Source: Bacillus sp. MUM 116
Lineage (GTDB): Bacteria > Bacillota > Bacilli > Bacillales > Cytobacillaceae
Assembly: GCF_001866655.1 (NCBI RefSeq)
Contig: NZ_MLYR01000038.1
Location: 1-37,813 of the forward strand
DNA: 37,813 bases
Reading direction: 5' to 3'
Shown: piece by piece, positions 18,979 to 27,015 of the stretch
Layout of the letters: the number at the start of each line of letters is the position of its first letter
How positions within the stretch are numbered: position 1 is the first letter of the stretch
Notes under the pieces: model-generated
The model's database searches: none
What the model was told of the DNA's origin: nothing
The model's input: the letters and a program-made list of their open reading frames with translations, nothing else
Position numbers and translations under genes: made by a program

Positions 18979-19003
18979 AGGATGGGGTTGCCCATCCTTT
19001 TTT
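18977..19003. terminator. Terminator after the hemerythrin gene
   Basis: AAAGGATGGG (18977-18986) pairs with CCCATCCTTT (18991-19000) around GTTG, with T residues following. It overlaps the stop codon region of the convergent transporter gene and may serve both. Confidence 0.88.
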
Positions 19004-20237
19004 ATCCCTTTTGCCATTCACGAAGCTTTTTGTCCGATGGTAACAGAAGAGCCGTTAGCCCTAGTAATGGCAAGACACCAAGCCCCGTAACCATCGATTG
19101 TATGCCAATTAAATCGGCAATGTATCCAAGTCCTACAGAGCCAATCGCCCCCATACCAAATGCAAGTCCAACCGTCAATCCCGACATTAACCCAATTTTC
19201 CCCGGAACAAGCTCTTGTGCATAAACAACCGTAACAGAAAAGCTAGTCATCAAGACAAAACCAGTTAACATCAGAAGAATAAATGCAATAACAGATGGTA
19301 CAAACGGAATAAGAATGGAGAAAGGTACTGTTGCCAGCATTGATAACGCAATGACAGTTTTTTTCCCAAATTTATCCGCAAGAGGACCGCCAAAAAAGGT
19401 TCCAAACGCTCCTGCCACTAAAAATGCGAATAAATAAATCTGAGACTCTTTAATCGTCATTGTATATTCTTTTATGGCAAAAAAAGCATAAAAGTTGGTC
19501 ATGCCTGAAATATACCAGGACCTTGCAAAAATTAACAGCAGGATTAGCACTAATGCCTTTTTAACTCCTTTTGAAATGCCTGATTTGTTCTCAGTGCTTG
19601 CCGCCTTTTTCTTTAAATGAGCAGATGAAGTTTTTAATCTTTGATTATACCAATTTGCAATATACGCAAGTAAAACGACGGCAAGCGCGGCTACAATCGT
19701 AAACCACGAAGCCCCTATTTGTCCTAGGGGGACTAGGATAAGCGCGGTAATCAGCGGGGCAAGTGCCTGCCCTGTATTGCCCCCAACCTGATAAATCGAT
19801 TGTGCAAGGCCTCGACGCGAACCAGCTGCCATATGGGCCACCCTTGACCCTTCCGGATGAAATACTGCAGATCCAAGGCCGATGAAAACGACGGATAAAA
19901 CAATGAAACCAAAGCTTGAAGCCAATCCCAAACCAAGGACGCCGAATAGTGTTAAGGTGAGTCCGATTGGAAGTGCGAAGGGCATTGGCTTTTTATCCGT
20001 AAAAATGCCGACAACCGGCTGCATGACAGAGGAAACCATATTTAAAGAAAAGGCAATAATCCCGAGCTGGGTAAAAGTAAGCCCCATTGACTTTTCTAAA
20101 ATTGGAAACATCGCAGGTACTACTGACTGAATCGCATCATTTAATAAATGACAAAGTCCGATGATAAAAAGAATTTTAAACATCGTGGACTCATTCGCTT
20201 TAGGGGTTTTTGCGGAAAGAATCACTTGTTGGTTCAT
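19002..20237 (-). CDS. MFS exporter, fosmidomycin-resistance (Fsr) type
   Basis: This major facilitator protein has 411 residues and twelve predicted membrane segments. The N-terminus has IGLCHLLNDAIQSVVPAMFPILEKSMGLTFTQLG, and the inside loop has HPEGSRVAHMAAGSRRGLAQSIYQVGGNTGQALAP. Both are characteristic of the Fsr-like exporters. A lysine-rich central loop (SSAHLKKKAASTENKSG) separates the two six-helix halves. The real substrate is unknown; Fsr of E. coli exports fosmidomycin when overexpressed. The ATG follows AAAGGAG. It is a single gene, convergent with the hemerythrin gene, and downstream of the fixX remnant. Confidence 0.85.
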   Translation of the reverse strand: MNQQVILSAKTPKANESTMFKILFIIGLCHLLNDAIQSVVPAMFPILEKSMGLTFTQLGIIAFSLNMVSSVMQPVVGIFTDKKPMPFALPIGLTLTLFGVLGLGLASSFGFIVLSVVFIGLGSAVFHPEGSRVAHMAAGSRRGLAQSIYQVGGNTGQALAPLITALILVPLGQIGASWFTIVAALAVVLLAYIANWYNQRLKTSSAHLKKKAASTENKSGISKGVKKALVLILLLIFARSWYISGMTNFYAFFAIKEYTMTIKESQIYLFAFLVAGAFGTFFGGPLADKFGKKTVIALSMLATVPFSILIPFVPSVIAFILLMLTGFVLMTSFSVTVVYAQELVPGKIGLMSGLTVGLAFGMGAIGSVGLGYIADLIGIQSMVTGLGVLPLLGLTALLLPSDKKLREWQKG

Positions 20238-20343
20238 TGTAGTCTCCTTTTTCGAAATTGATTTGAATAATTCTATCCTAATCTTACAAAATTTTAATTA
20301 AAAGTAGAATAAAAAATTTCTAGAATCGAAATAATAGTTAAAT

Positions 20344-20382
20344 AAAAAGGTACTGACCTTTAAACTTGGGCCAGTACCTTTT
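20344..20382 (-). terminator. Terminator next to the displaced fixX 3' end
   Basis: On the minus strand AAAAGGTACTGGCC pairs with GGTCAGTACCTTTT, followed by T residues. It lies only four bases beyond the stop codon of the fixX remnant. It looks like the original terminator of the fix operon, now about 0.9 kb from the intact fixX. Confidence 0.85.
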
Positions 20383-20385
20383 CAT

Positions 20386-20559
20386 TTACGCTAACCTAAA
20401 TACAATTCCATGTCCGCCTTTTGGATATTCCCATTTAATATTTTGATATGGACAGCCGATTCGGCAGCTGCCGCATTCATGGCAGCCTTCATATCCTACC
20501 TGCATCCGTGATCCTTCCCATTTATAAACTTCAGCTGGGCAAAATATTGTACAAAGCTA
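20386..20559 (-). pseudogene. Displaced 3' end of a fixX gene
   Basis: This fragment encodes CTIFCPAEVYKWEGSRMQVG and continues to the natural stop, 55 codons that correspond to the C-terminal part of the intact FixX at 21287-21571. By eye the two DNA segments differ at about 16 of 168 positions, but only three residues change (I/V, S/T, Q/E). Both versions therefore evolved under selection for protein function. Homology stops abruptly after GTACAAAGCT at about 20559. There is no start codon or ribosome site, so it cannot be an expressed gene. Its stop is followed directly by an operon-type terminator. Confidence 0.88.
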
Positions 20560-21286
20560 ACACAATTCCTATCTTTATTGGTCAATATTTGTTTTGACTA
20601 CGAGTATAGGTTCATTTGGCACTTTTGGGTTTACTTTTTTATTGGCACATCTTAATGGTTAAAAATTGTTAGTGGAGCAGACTGAGTATGATTCAGTCTT
20701 TATGCAAGAAGGTAAACCACAATCCATGGTTTACCTCGTTTGTAACTATCATCTTTTTTCTATTTAGTTTTGTACTAAATCAGCGGGGGATTATGCTTCC
20801 TCGATCCATATTCCCTTAGCTTTTATTCTAAGTACTATCAATACATCACAACGAGCCATTGTGAATGATGATTTATAGACTCATTCTGATTCCGCTAACC
20901 CCTTAGGCACAATACAAAAGAGCGTTCCTGTTTATTACAGAAACGGAGCTGTTTTCGCTCGCAGATTCCATAGAGGAGTGTCGGTGAGGAAGTATTAGTG
21001 GGGGTGCATAATTAATTGATTGAAATGTTCCTATTAACCACCCGCCCCTTTTGAAACAGAAAGAAAAACCGTTAGTCATGTCTAACCGTTTAGTTACATT
21101 ATGATTTTTTTCTTTAAAAAATAAACCAGCTATTTTAACTGGTTTATCATATGAAACCTTTAACAGAAATTTTTGGTCACATATTGGTCACAACAAGACC
21201 TAATAATGCTTGATATAATTGAATTTTTTGCCTTCTTCATTGGTCACGGATTGGAAACATGGAACGCATTTTTGAAGCCTTTTTAT
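20560..21286. other. 727-base gene-free stretch between the two fixX 3' ends
   Basis: No gene can be supported here. It holds a hairpin GGTAAACCA/TGGTTTACC (20711-20735), two minus-strand terminator-like hairpins (21066-21091 and 21121-21147) and three copies of TTGGTCAC (21173-21180, 21184-21191, 21240-21247). Composition is AT-rich. It may be the remains of an integrated element, as argued in the findings. Confidence 0.6.
21060..21147 (-). terminator. Two tandem terminator-like hairpins downstream of fixX
   Basis: AAACCGTTAG/CTAACCGTTT (21066-21091) and ATAAACCAG/CTGGTTTAT (21121-21147) are each followed on the minus strand by T-rich sequence. They would terminate minus-strand transcription coming from fixX, or from a lost gene. 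Confidence 0.65.
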
Positions 21287-21571
21287 TTAAGCTAACCTAA
21301 ACACAATTCCATGTCCGCCTTTTGGATATTCCCATTTAATATTTTCGTATGGGCAGCCAATCCGGCAGCTACCGCATTCATGGCAGCCTTCATAGCCTAC
21401 TTGCATCCTTGTTCCTTCCCACTTATAGACTTCGGCCGGGCAAAATACTGTACAAAGCTTATCCGGGCATTGAGTCATACAAACATCATGGTCCAGAACG
21501 ATTAAGTGGGATTTCGTATCACACTTAAACCTTAGAAGATATTGTTTTTCCTCAAGAGTGGCCGTTGACAT
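21287..21571 (-). CDS. fixX: FixX, ferredoxin-like protein
   Basis: FixX is the iron-sulfur subunit that works with the ETF:quinone oxidoreductase-like FixC. The protein has 94 residues from the ATG at 21571. Cysteine motifs CMTQCPDKLCTVFC and CHECGSCRIGC can hold [4Fe-4S] clusters, and the C-terminal YENIKWEYPKGGHGIVFR is typical of the family. The ATG overlaps the fixC stop in TAATG, so translation is coupled. The 3' part of this gene, from about residue 39 on, is duplicated at 20386-20559 in a diverged form. The intact gene no longer has a terminator immediately behind it. Confidence 0.93.
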   Translation of the reverse strand: MSTATLEEKQYLLRFKCDTKSHLIVLDHDVCMTQCPDKLCTVFCPAEVYKWEGTRMQVGYEGCHECGSCRIGCPYENIKWEYPKGGHGIVFRLA

Positions 21572-22866
21572 TATTTCACCGCCTTCCAAACACGATAAAT
21601 ATCTGTAAGAACCCTGAACGTGCCTTTTTCAGCTGTAAAGCTTTTCATAATCTGCTTTTGTTTATCACGTTTCGGTGTACCATCCACTGTAAAGAAGTTA
21701 CCCATTGCTTTGGTTAACATTGGTGCATATGCTTTGAAATATTGTGGGTAAGCCTCAAATGTATGAGGGGCTTCTTTATATTTCTCTAAATCCTTCATGA
21801 CAAAACTATTGTTAAGAGCGTCATGATAATGATTTAAACTGGATTCGCTAAAGTCTCCGCGTTTTTTTGCCTGAACAATCGCTTCTGCAGCCAGTTGGCC
21901 AGAGTGCATGGCTAGGTTTGAACCTTCACCGTGCATTGCATTAACAAGCGAAGCTGCATCCCCAACGACTACCACACCATTTCCTGCTACCTTTTGTACG
22001 GAACGGTATCCACCTTCAGGTATAAGATGGGCCAAGTATTCCACAGACTCTCCACCTTCAATCAAAGGGTGAATAGCAGGATGTTTTTTCAATTGATCCA
22101 ACAAATCATACGGTTTAATTTTTTCTTTGATCATTGCTGCAAGCGTGGTGCCAACCCCAATATTTATACTTTCTTTATTGGTGTATAGAAAAGCCGCGCC
22201 AAAGTTTCCTCTTGTCGATTCGCCAAAGATTTCAATCGCTACACCTTGATTTTCAGTAATGTTAAACCGCTCGTTAATTTTGTCTTTTGTCAGGTTAATG
22301 ACTTCCATTGCACATAAGGCGACATTTTCCGGAGGATGTTCTTTCCGGAAGCCTAATTGTTTTGCTAATAAGGAGTTTACTCCGTCAGCTAATACGACTA
22401 CGTCCGCATATAGTTCTCCATCCGGACGGTCTGTACGCACACCAACCACCTTTCCCTTTTCCACGATACATTCGGTTACCACTGTTTCATTTACAAGCAA
22501 TGCCCCTGCTTCCACAGCTTTCTTTGCAAACCATTGGTCAAACTGTGCTCTCTGGACGGTGAAACTATTGTAAGGTTCTTCACCCCATTCCATACCTTTA
22601 TAACCTATTTGTACCACTGATTCTTTGCCCAGAATCCAGTACCTGTGATCAACCACCGGCCGTTCAAGTGGGGCTTCTTTCCAAAATTCAGGAATCAGAT
22701 CCCTTAATTGTTTACTGAATAAGACTCCACCCATGACATTCTTGCTGCCAGGATATTCTCCTCTTTCAAGAAGCAAAACATTCAAACCACTTCTGACACA
22801 AACGAGTGCACATGCCGAACCTGCTGGACCTGCCCCCACAATGATAACATCAAATTTTTCAGGCAT
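21571..22866 (-). CDS. fixC: FixC, FAD-dependent ETF:quinone oxidoreductase-like protein
   Basis: This is a FAD-dependent oxidoreductase of 431 residues. The dinucleotide-binding motif VGAGPAGSACALV is at the N-terminus, then GVLFSKQL, GWEE-like aromatic segments, VLADGVNSLLAKQLGF and VVVGDAASLVNAMHGEGSNLAMHSGQLAAEAI, all typical of FixC/ETF-QO. With FixX it should pass electrons from the EtfAB flavoprotein to the quinone pool at the membrane. It lies in the order etfB-etfA-fixC-fixX and overlaps the end of etfA by eight bases, so it is cotranscribed. Confidence 0.93.
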   Translation of the reverse strand: MPEKFDVIIVGAGPAGSACALVCVRSGLNVLLLERGEYPGSKNVMGGVLFSKQLRDLIPEFWKEAPLERPVVDHRYWILGKESVVQIGYKGMEWGEEPYNSFTVQRAQFDQWFAKKAVEAGALLVNETVVTECIVEKGKVVGVRTDRPDGELYADVVVLADGVNSLLAKQLGFRKEHPPENVALCAMEVINLTKDKINERFNITENQGVAIEIFGESTRGNFGAAFLYTNKESINIGVGTTLAAMIKEKIKPYDLLDQLKKHPAIHPLIEGGESVEYLAHLIPEGGYRSVQKVAGNGVVVVGDAASLVNAMHGEGSNLAMHSGQLAAEAIVQAKKRGDFSESSLNHYHDALNNSFVMKDLEKYKEAPHTFEAYPQYFKAYAPMLTKAMGNFFTVDGTPKRDKQKQIMKSFTAEKGTFRVLTDIYRVWKAVK

Positions 22867-23884
22867 AGGTCATTTCACCACCCTTTTTAACCATTTTAAA
22901 TAGCTCGATTAATTTGGGCACTATTTCCATCGCGTCACCAACAATTCCATAAGTTGCTACATCAAATATGGGTGCTTTCGGGTCCTTATTGATGGCGATT
23001 ATGGTATTCGAGTTTTTCATCCCAACTACGTGCTGGATGGCACCTGACACCGCTATTGCAAAGAAAACTTTAGGTGTAACCGTTTCACCCGTCTGGCCAA
23101 TTTGAAGGTAATGCGGCAGCCATCCGGCTTCCACAACATCTCTTGTTCCTCCAACACTTGCACCAATCGTTTCGGCAAATTCATGAATAAGTTGAAAGTT
23201 TTTCTCGTCTCCCATCCCTTTTCCGCCGCATACAATCACGTGAGCATCCGCTAAATTCGCTTTCTTTGTGACATCATTCACAATCTGTAGTACTTTTGTA
23301 CGCATATCTTCTTCTTTAAGGGTGATATGTTCTTCGATAACATTCCCTATTCTGCCTTTTACCGGCTCCAATGCTTTCATGACTTTAGGACGAACTGTTG
23401 CCATTTGCGGCCGATGTTTCTTACAAAGAATAGTGGCCATAATATTACCGCCGAAAGCTGGCCGGCTTGCTTCTAACAGACGATTATCCAAATCAATATC
23501 AAGCATGGTCGTATCTGCCGTTAAACCGGTATTTAAATCGGTCGCAACTGCGCTGGCTAAATCTTTTCCATTTGGTGTCGCGCCATAAAGAATAATTTCG
23601 GGCTTATACTTTTCGGCAAGCATGTTTACACCCTTCATATATGACTCAGTACGGTAATCCCTCAAGACAGGATGATCAATTAAATAAACCTCACCTGCAC
23701 CATATTCAATAACTTTGTTTGAAAGTGATTGAATTCCTTTTCCTAATAAAAATCCTCCCAGAGGAACTTGCAGCATATCAGCCAGTTTTCTCCCGGCACC
23801 TAACAATTCCAGAGAAACCCCTTCAATTTTCCCTTCATTTTGCTCAATAAAGACCCAGACTCCCCGATATTCCTTAAGACTCAT
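22859..23884 (-). CDS. fixB: Electron transfer flavoprotein alpha subunit (EtfA/FixB)
   Basis: This is the FAD-binding alpha subunit of an electron transfer flavoprotein, 341 residues. The N-terminal domain contains GAGRKLADMLQVPLGGFLLG, and the C-terminal domain has VVEAGWLPHYLQIGQTGETVTPKVF and the signature AVSGAIQHVVGMKNSNTIIAINKD followed by APIF and YGIVGDAMEIVP. It pairs with the beta subunit encoded just upstream. I prefer the FixB name because fixC and fixX follow in the same operon. A generic EtfA would be the alternative name. Confidence 0.93.
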   Translation of the reverse strand: MSLKEYRGVWVFIEQNEGKIEGVSLELLGAGRKLADMLQVPLGGFLLGKGIQSLSNKVIEYGAGEVYLIDHPVLRDYRTESYMKGVNMLAEKYKPEIILYGATPNGKDLASAVATDLNTGLTADTTMLDIDLDNRLLEASRPAFGGNIMATILCKKHRPQMATVRPKVMKALEPVKGRIGNVIEEHITLKEEDMRTKVLQIVNDVTKKANLADAHVIVCGGKGMGDEKNFQLIHEFAETIGASVGGTRDVVEAGWLPHYLQIGQTGETVTPKVFFAIAVSGAIQHVVGMKNSNTIIAINKDPKAPIFDVATYGIVGDAMEIVPKLIELFKMVKKGGEMTYA

Positions 23885-23916
23885 TTAAATCCCTCCTTGC
23901 AATAAAAAGATAAGGT

Positions 23917-24744
23917 TTATTTTGATGACTGGATGGCGAACAGATCTTTTTTCTCCATTAAGACTCCCATGAGTTGTTTCACTTGCTCATCTGCAGAGCC
24001 TTCGAGCTGTTTCACTCCGCCTTCCGGCCTCGGAGGGGTAAACATTTTTCCTACAACCGTTGGGGATCCCTTTAGACCAAGCAGTACACGCTCTACATTA
24101 TCCAGATCATTGACTGTCCATACAATTGGTTCATAACGTGCTGCTTTCAACATGTTTGGCATTGGTGCATATTCGATTTCGTTAATTTCTTTATCAACCG
24201 TGAGTAGACATGGTATATCTGCCTGGATTAATTCATAGCTGCCCGATAGCTTTCTTCTTAATAAAACAGTCTTTTCATTTAAATTCATTTCCAATACTTC
24301 GATTACATTTGTAACTGGAGGGATATCCATCCTTCTTGCAATCCCGGGACCAACCTGCCCCGTATCACCATCTATAGCGTGCTTTCCACAAATAACCATA
24401 TCAATAGAGAGTTCCTTGTTGATTCGTTCAAGTGCTTTTGACAATGCATAGCTGGTTGCGAGTGTATCAGCACCCGCGAATGCACGATCAGAGATTAAAT
24501 AGCCACGATCAGCACCAATTTCAATACTTTTTTTAATCACCTCAGTTGCTTGTGGTGGTCCCATCGATAACACGGAAATGGTACCGCCGGTTTTCTCTTT
24601 AATCTTTACAGCTTCCTGGACAGCATGGGCATCGTAAGGGTTAAGGATGGCCGGTGCGCTGCGGCGGTCAAGTGTGTTTGTTTTGGGATTAATTTTAATA
24701 ATTTTTGTATCAGGTACTTGTTTGACACAGACGACAATGTGCAT
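23917..24744 (-). CDS. fixA: Electron transfer flavoprotein beta subunit (EtfB/FixA)
   Basis: This is the beta subunit of the flavoprotein, 275 residues from the ATG at 24744, which follows GGAGGAGGG; a few in-frame codons upstream overlap the ribosome site. The N-terminus IVVCVKQVPDT and the NPYDAHAVQEAVKIKE segment are typical. The stretch GKHAIDGDTGQVGPGIARRM is of the kind seen in electron-bifurcating EtfB proteins rather than in the fatty-acid-oxidation type. This favours a FixABCX complex that splits electrons from NADH between quinone and ferredoxin. That assignment is inferred from sequence type and operon, not proven. Confidence 0.92.
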   Translation of the reverse strand: MHIVVCVKQVPDTKIIKINPKTNTLDRRSAPAILNPYDAHAVQEAVKIKEKTGGTISVLSMGPPQATEVIKKSIEIGADRGYLISDRAFAGADTLATSYALSKALERINKELSIDMVICGKHAIDGDTGQVGPGIARRMDIPPVTNVIEVLEMNLNEKTVLLRRKLSGSYELIQADIPCLLTVDKEINEIEYAPMPNMLKAARYEPIVWTVNDLDNVERVLLGLKGSPTVVGKMFTPPRPEGGVKQLEGSADEQVKQLMGVLMEKKDLFAIQSSK

Positions 24745-24775
24745 ATAAGACTTTCCCTCCTCCATAAAATCTGAA

Positions 24776-24790
24776 TTGAAAGCGATTGCT
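24776..24790. promoter_or_regulatory. CcpA cre site upstream of fixA
   Basis: TTGAAAGCGATTGCT fits WTGNAANCGNWNNCW at every position. It lies 32 bases before the fixA start and downstream of the likely promoter, a position where CcpA would block transcription. The operon is therefore probably repressed on preferred sugars. Confidence 0.75.
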
Positions 24791-24822
24791 ATGTAGAAGA
24801 TCCTGATGTACAGTTAAAATAT

Positions 24823-24860
24823 CTTTAATATAACTATATTAAAGATTCAGATATAAACAA
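24823..24860 (-). promoter_or_regulatory. Candidate fixABCX promoter overlapped by a palindromic operator
   Basis: CTTTAATATA (24823-24832) and TATATTAAAG (24835-24844) form a perfect 10-bp inverted repeat with two central bases. On the minus strand TTGTTT (24855-24860) and TATAGT (24833-24838), 16 bases apart, are a candidate promoter whose -10 lies in the palindrome. A dimeric repressor could bind here; its identity is unknown. Confidence 0.5.
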
Positions 24861-25174
24861 TGATAAAAATCACATCGCTGTCTAAAATTACAAATTTTCT
24901 ATTTTTATCTTAACTCTTGAAATGGATGGGATTTTATGACTGATTTTATAGTTGGAAGTGATCATTTGCCCTTTAAACGGACGGGTTGGGGGAGTTTAAA
25001 TGGTAAAAATCCGCTTTGGAAACAGGATTTTAAAATGTGTCGGAAGGCCTACTTGTTGCGTTCTTTCTAATCAATTAAAAGGTGAATAAATTTAAGGCCT
25101 TCATCCTTGCAATATTAACAGGGGCGACTAAAATTGTTACTTCATTAATGGTATTTACACTCAAACGATTCTTT
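24861..25174. other. Intergenic stretch between the fix operon and the Spo0E-like gene
   Basis: About 310 bases without a supported gene. A 44-codon plus-strand frame at 24936-25070 has only a weak ribosome site and no recognisable product. It is possibly decayed coding sequence. No terminator stands out. Confidence 0.5.
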
Positions 25175-25429
25175 TTAAAAACTGAAAATCACTTTTGACC
25201 ATACCAAGATTGTTTGTTTAAAGGTGAGTATTACTTCCTCGTTCTCCTTAGCATATTGACCTGCAGCTATTTGATATTTATAGATTAATTCATCTAGTTC
25301 TTGGCTATATTTGATGGTCTCTTCACTTGTAAAACCCTTTTTATTTGCACATTCCATCATAAGTTCTCTTTTTACTTTAATTTCGGCCAACATTTCTGAA
25401 CAACTACTACCGTGCTTGTACAATTTCAT
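25175..25429 (-). CDS. Spo0E-like aspartyl-phosphate phosphatase
   Basis: This is a small protein of 84 residues. Its central motif EETIKYSQELDELIYKYQ holds the SQELD signature of the Spo0E/YisI/YnzD family, which dephosphorylates Spo0A~P and so holds back sporulation. The N-terminal MLAEIKVKRELMMECANKKGF forms the first helix of the two-helix hairpin. AAGGAG lies four bases before the ATG at 25429; a TTG two codons later has more usual spacing. The gene is close to the place of spo0E in B. subtilis, but the family has many paralogues, so I do not give a symbol. Confidence 0.83.
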   Translation of the reverse strand: MKLYKHGSSCSEMLAEIKVKRELMMECANKKGFTSEETIKYSQELDELIYKYQIAAGQYAKENEEVILTFKQTILVWSKVIFSF

Positions 25430-25588
25430 CCTACTCCTTACTCTATCACTGCAATCTATTGAATTAGGCTACTTGATGAATTATACAAGAATTTGTCAAA
25501 AAGTAAACCATATCGCAAAAAAAGACAAAAGATTATTATTATTCTATTTTTTCGACACATTTTCTCTAGACTTGGTTTTTAATGTAAA

Positions 25589-25617
25589 ACAAAAGCGGCC
25601 GGAACGGCCGCTTTTGT
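25589..25617. terminator. Terminator of the mtnWXBD operon
   Basis: AAAAGCGGCCG (25591-25601) and CGGCCGCTTTT (25605-25615) form a perfect stem with a GAA loop and T residues in both directions. It lies ten bases beyond the mtnD stop codon. Confidence 0.93.
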
Positions 25618-25626
25618 TTTAGTTTT

Positions 25627-26160
25627 TTATTGTTTTACTTCTTCTTTTTCATAGATTGGCACCCAGCCTGCTGTTGTCACAAAAATACGGACAGCAACTG
25701 TTTTGCGATCTTCTTCAAGTGTAAAATAGTGCCTTACATTTTCAGGAACAGAAATTAAATCACCAGGGTTTAAATGAACCTCAAAAAACTCGCCATCTTT
25801 TCCTTGGATAACGAAAACACCATGACCGCTTACGATAAATCGAACTTCATCATCTGTATGATGGTGCTCTTGCTTAAAGTTCTTTAAAAGTTCATCAAGA
25901 TTTGGTGTTGCTTCAGATAATGAGATAACATCCTGTGCTTTATAGCCTCTTCTTGCTGAAATATCAGCAATTTCCTTTGCAAAAGTAGTGAGGATTTCCT
26001 CTTTTTCATCATTGCTCAGATTATATTTTTCAACTAAAGCTTGAGGTAATTTTGAAATATCCCACTGTTCATAAATAACTTCCTGACTTGAAAGGAAGCT
26101 TGCAACGTCTTGCTGATCGTGAATTTGTTCTTCTTTACTTTGAAATGTAATATATGCCAT
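25627..26160 (-). CDS. mtnD: Acireductone dioxygenase MtnD
   Basis: MtnD uses O2 to cleave the acireductone to formate and 2-keto-4-methylthiobutyrate, the last-but-one step of methionine salvage. It is a cupin of 177 residues. Metal ligands are visible: His99, His101 and Glu105 in EHHHTDDEVRF, and His144 in VPENVRHYFTLE. The bound metal (Fe or Ni) cannot be read from sequence. The ATG follows AAAAGGAGAG. It is the last gene of mtnW-mtnX-mtnB-mtnD but is separated from mtnB by a 187-bp repeat element. Confidence 0.97.
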   Translation of the reverse strand: MAYITFQSKEEQIHDQQDVASFLSSQEVIYEQWDISKLPQALVEKYNLSNDEKEEILTTFAKEIADISARRGYKAQDVISLSEATPNLDELLKNFKQEHHHTDDEVRFIVSGHGVFVIQGKDGEFFEVHLNPGDLISVPENVRHYFTLEEDRKTVAVRIFVTTAGWVPIYEKEEVKQ

Positions 26161-26183
26161 TATAAGTCTCTCCTTTTAATAAA

Positions 26184-26370
26184 AGTCTATGGTAATTTGT
26201 CTGTTGATTTCCGCTCCAGGCACTACGCGCACCTTAGGGCGGTCCGGGAAGCCTTCTCGTCGCTTACGCTCCTGCGGGGTCTCCCCTGCCCCTTACTCCC
26301 GCAAGAGTCTTCGTGCCTTCCTCTCCAATCAACAAGACTAAAAAATCAACAATTTCCTTTAACACAGTCT
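26184..26370. repeat. MITE-like repeat family A, full-length copy (187 bp) inside the mtn operon
   Basis: The ends AGTCTATGGTAA and TTAACACAGTCT are an imperfect inverted repeat, and AATAAA is duplicated at 26178-26183 and 26371-26376. The interior is about 85% identical by eye to 10231-10416, including the GC-rich core and the TTAAAAAATCAACAAT segment. The element lies between mtnB and the ribosome site of mtnD and must be transcribed with the operon. Confidence 0.85.
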
Positions 26371-26384
26371 AATAAAATAGTAAT

Positions 26385-27014
26385 TTATATAACTTTAGCT
26401 AACTGGTTTGCTTTGTGCTCTAATAGCCGTAATTGATATCGAAATAAAAACTCCGAGGCTTCAAGAATTTTCTTCGCCTCAAAGGCTGTTCTTCCCCAAA
26501 CCGTAATACCATGATTTCGAATCAAAACTGCGCCCGAATCCCCTGAAACATGCTCTGCAAACTCGCTTGCAAGGGTTGGAATATGGGCATGGTTATGAAT
26601 AATAGGGATTTTTAATTCTGCATCTTCTTCCCACATATCAAAGGCCTTGATAAGCTCCTGACCTTTAAATGTAACTTCCCCCTGCTCACCATACAGTTCT
26701 GAAATGACGTTATTATCAACCGTATGAACATGAAGACTGCAGCCAGCACCCGTTTTCCGATAAATTTCTACATGAAGCAAGGTTTCGGCAGACGGCTTCA
26801 AATGATTTTCATCAACGGCAAGGCCAAATTCATCAACCAGGAGAAAATCCTCATCCGTACGTTTTCGTTTATCCTTGCCGCTTGTCGTAACCAAAAATTG
26901 CAGTGGATGATCGCTAACTTTTATTGCAAGGTTTCCACTTGTGCCCATAAACCAATCTCTTTCGGCTAGTTCATCTTTTACATCGGCAAGTTCTGACCAT
27001 CGTTCCTTTAACAT
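26385..27014 (-). CDS. mtnB: Methylthioribulose-1-phosphate dehydratase MtnB
   Basis: MtnB removes water from 5-methylthioribulose 1-phosphate to give the diketo compound used by MtnW. It is a class II aldolase-fold, zinc-dependent enzyme of 209 residues. Family segments include [60 protein letters not shown] with the HVH zinc pair, [14 protein letters not shown] and [20 protein letters not shown]. It begins one base after the mtnX stop codon, so it is cotranscribed and probably translationally coupled. Confidence 0.97.
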   Translation of the reverse strand: MLKERWSELADVKDELAERDWFMGTSGNLAIKVSDHPLQFLVTTSGKDKRKRTDEDFLLVDEFGLAVDENHLKPSAETLLHVEIYRKTGAGCSLHVHTVDNNVISELYGEQGEVTFKGQELIKAFDMWEEDAELKIPIIHNHAHIPTLASEFAEHVSGDSGAVLIRNHGITVWGRTAFEAKKILEASEFLFRYQLRLLEHKANQLAKVI

Positions 27015-27015
27015 T

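Noticed and set aside
20924..20972. GAGCGTTCCTGT...ACAGAAACGGAGC imperfect inverted repeat
   Set aside because: Possible terminator or insertion-sequence end, but the arms are mismatched and no transposase trace or second end was found.
24936..25070. 44-codon plus-strand frame between the fix operon and the Spo0E-like gene
   Set aside because: Only a weak GGATGGG lies upstream, and the product beginning MTDFIVGSDHL is not recognisable; it may be decayed sequence.
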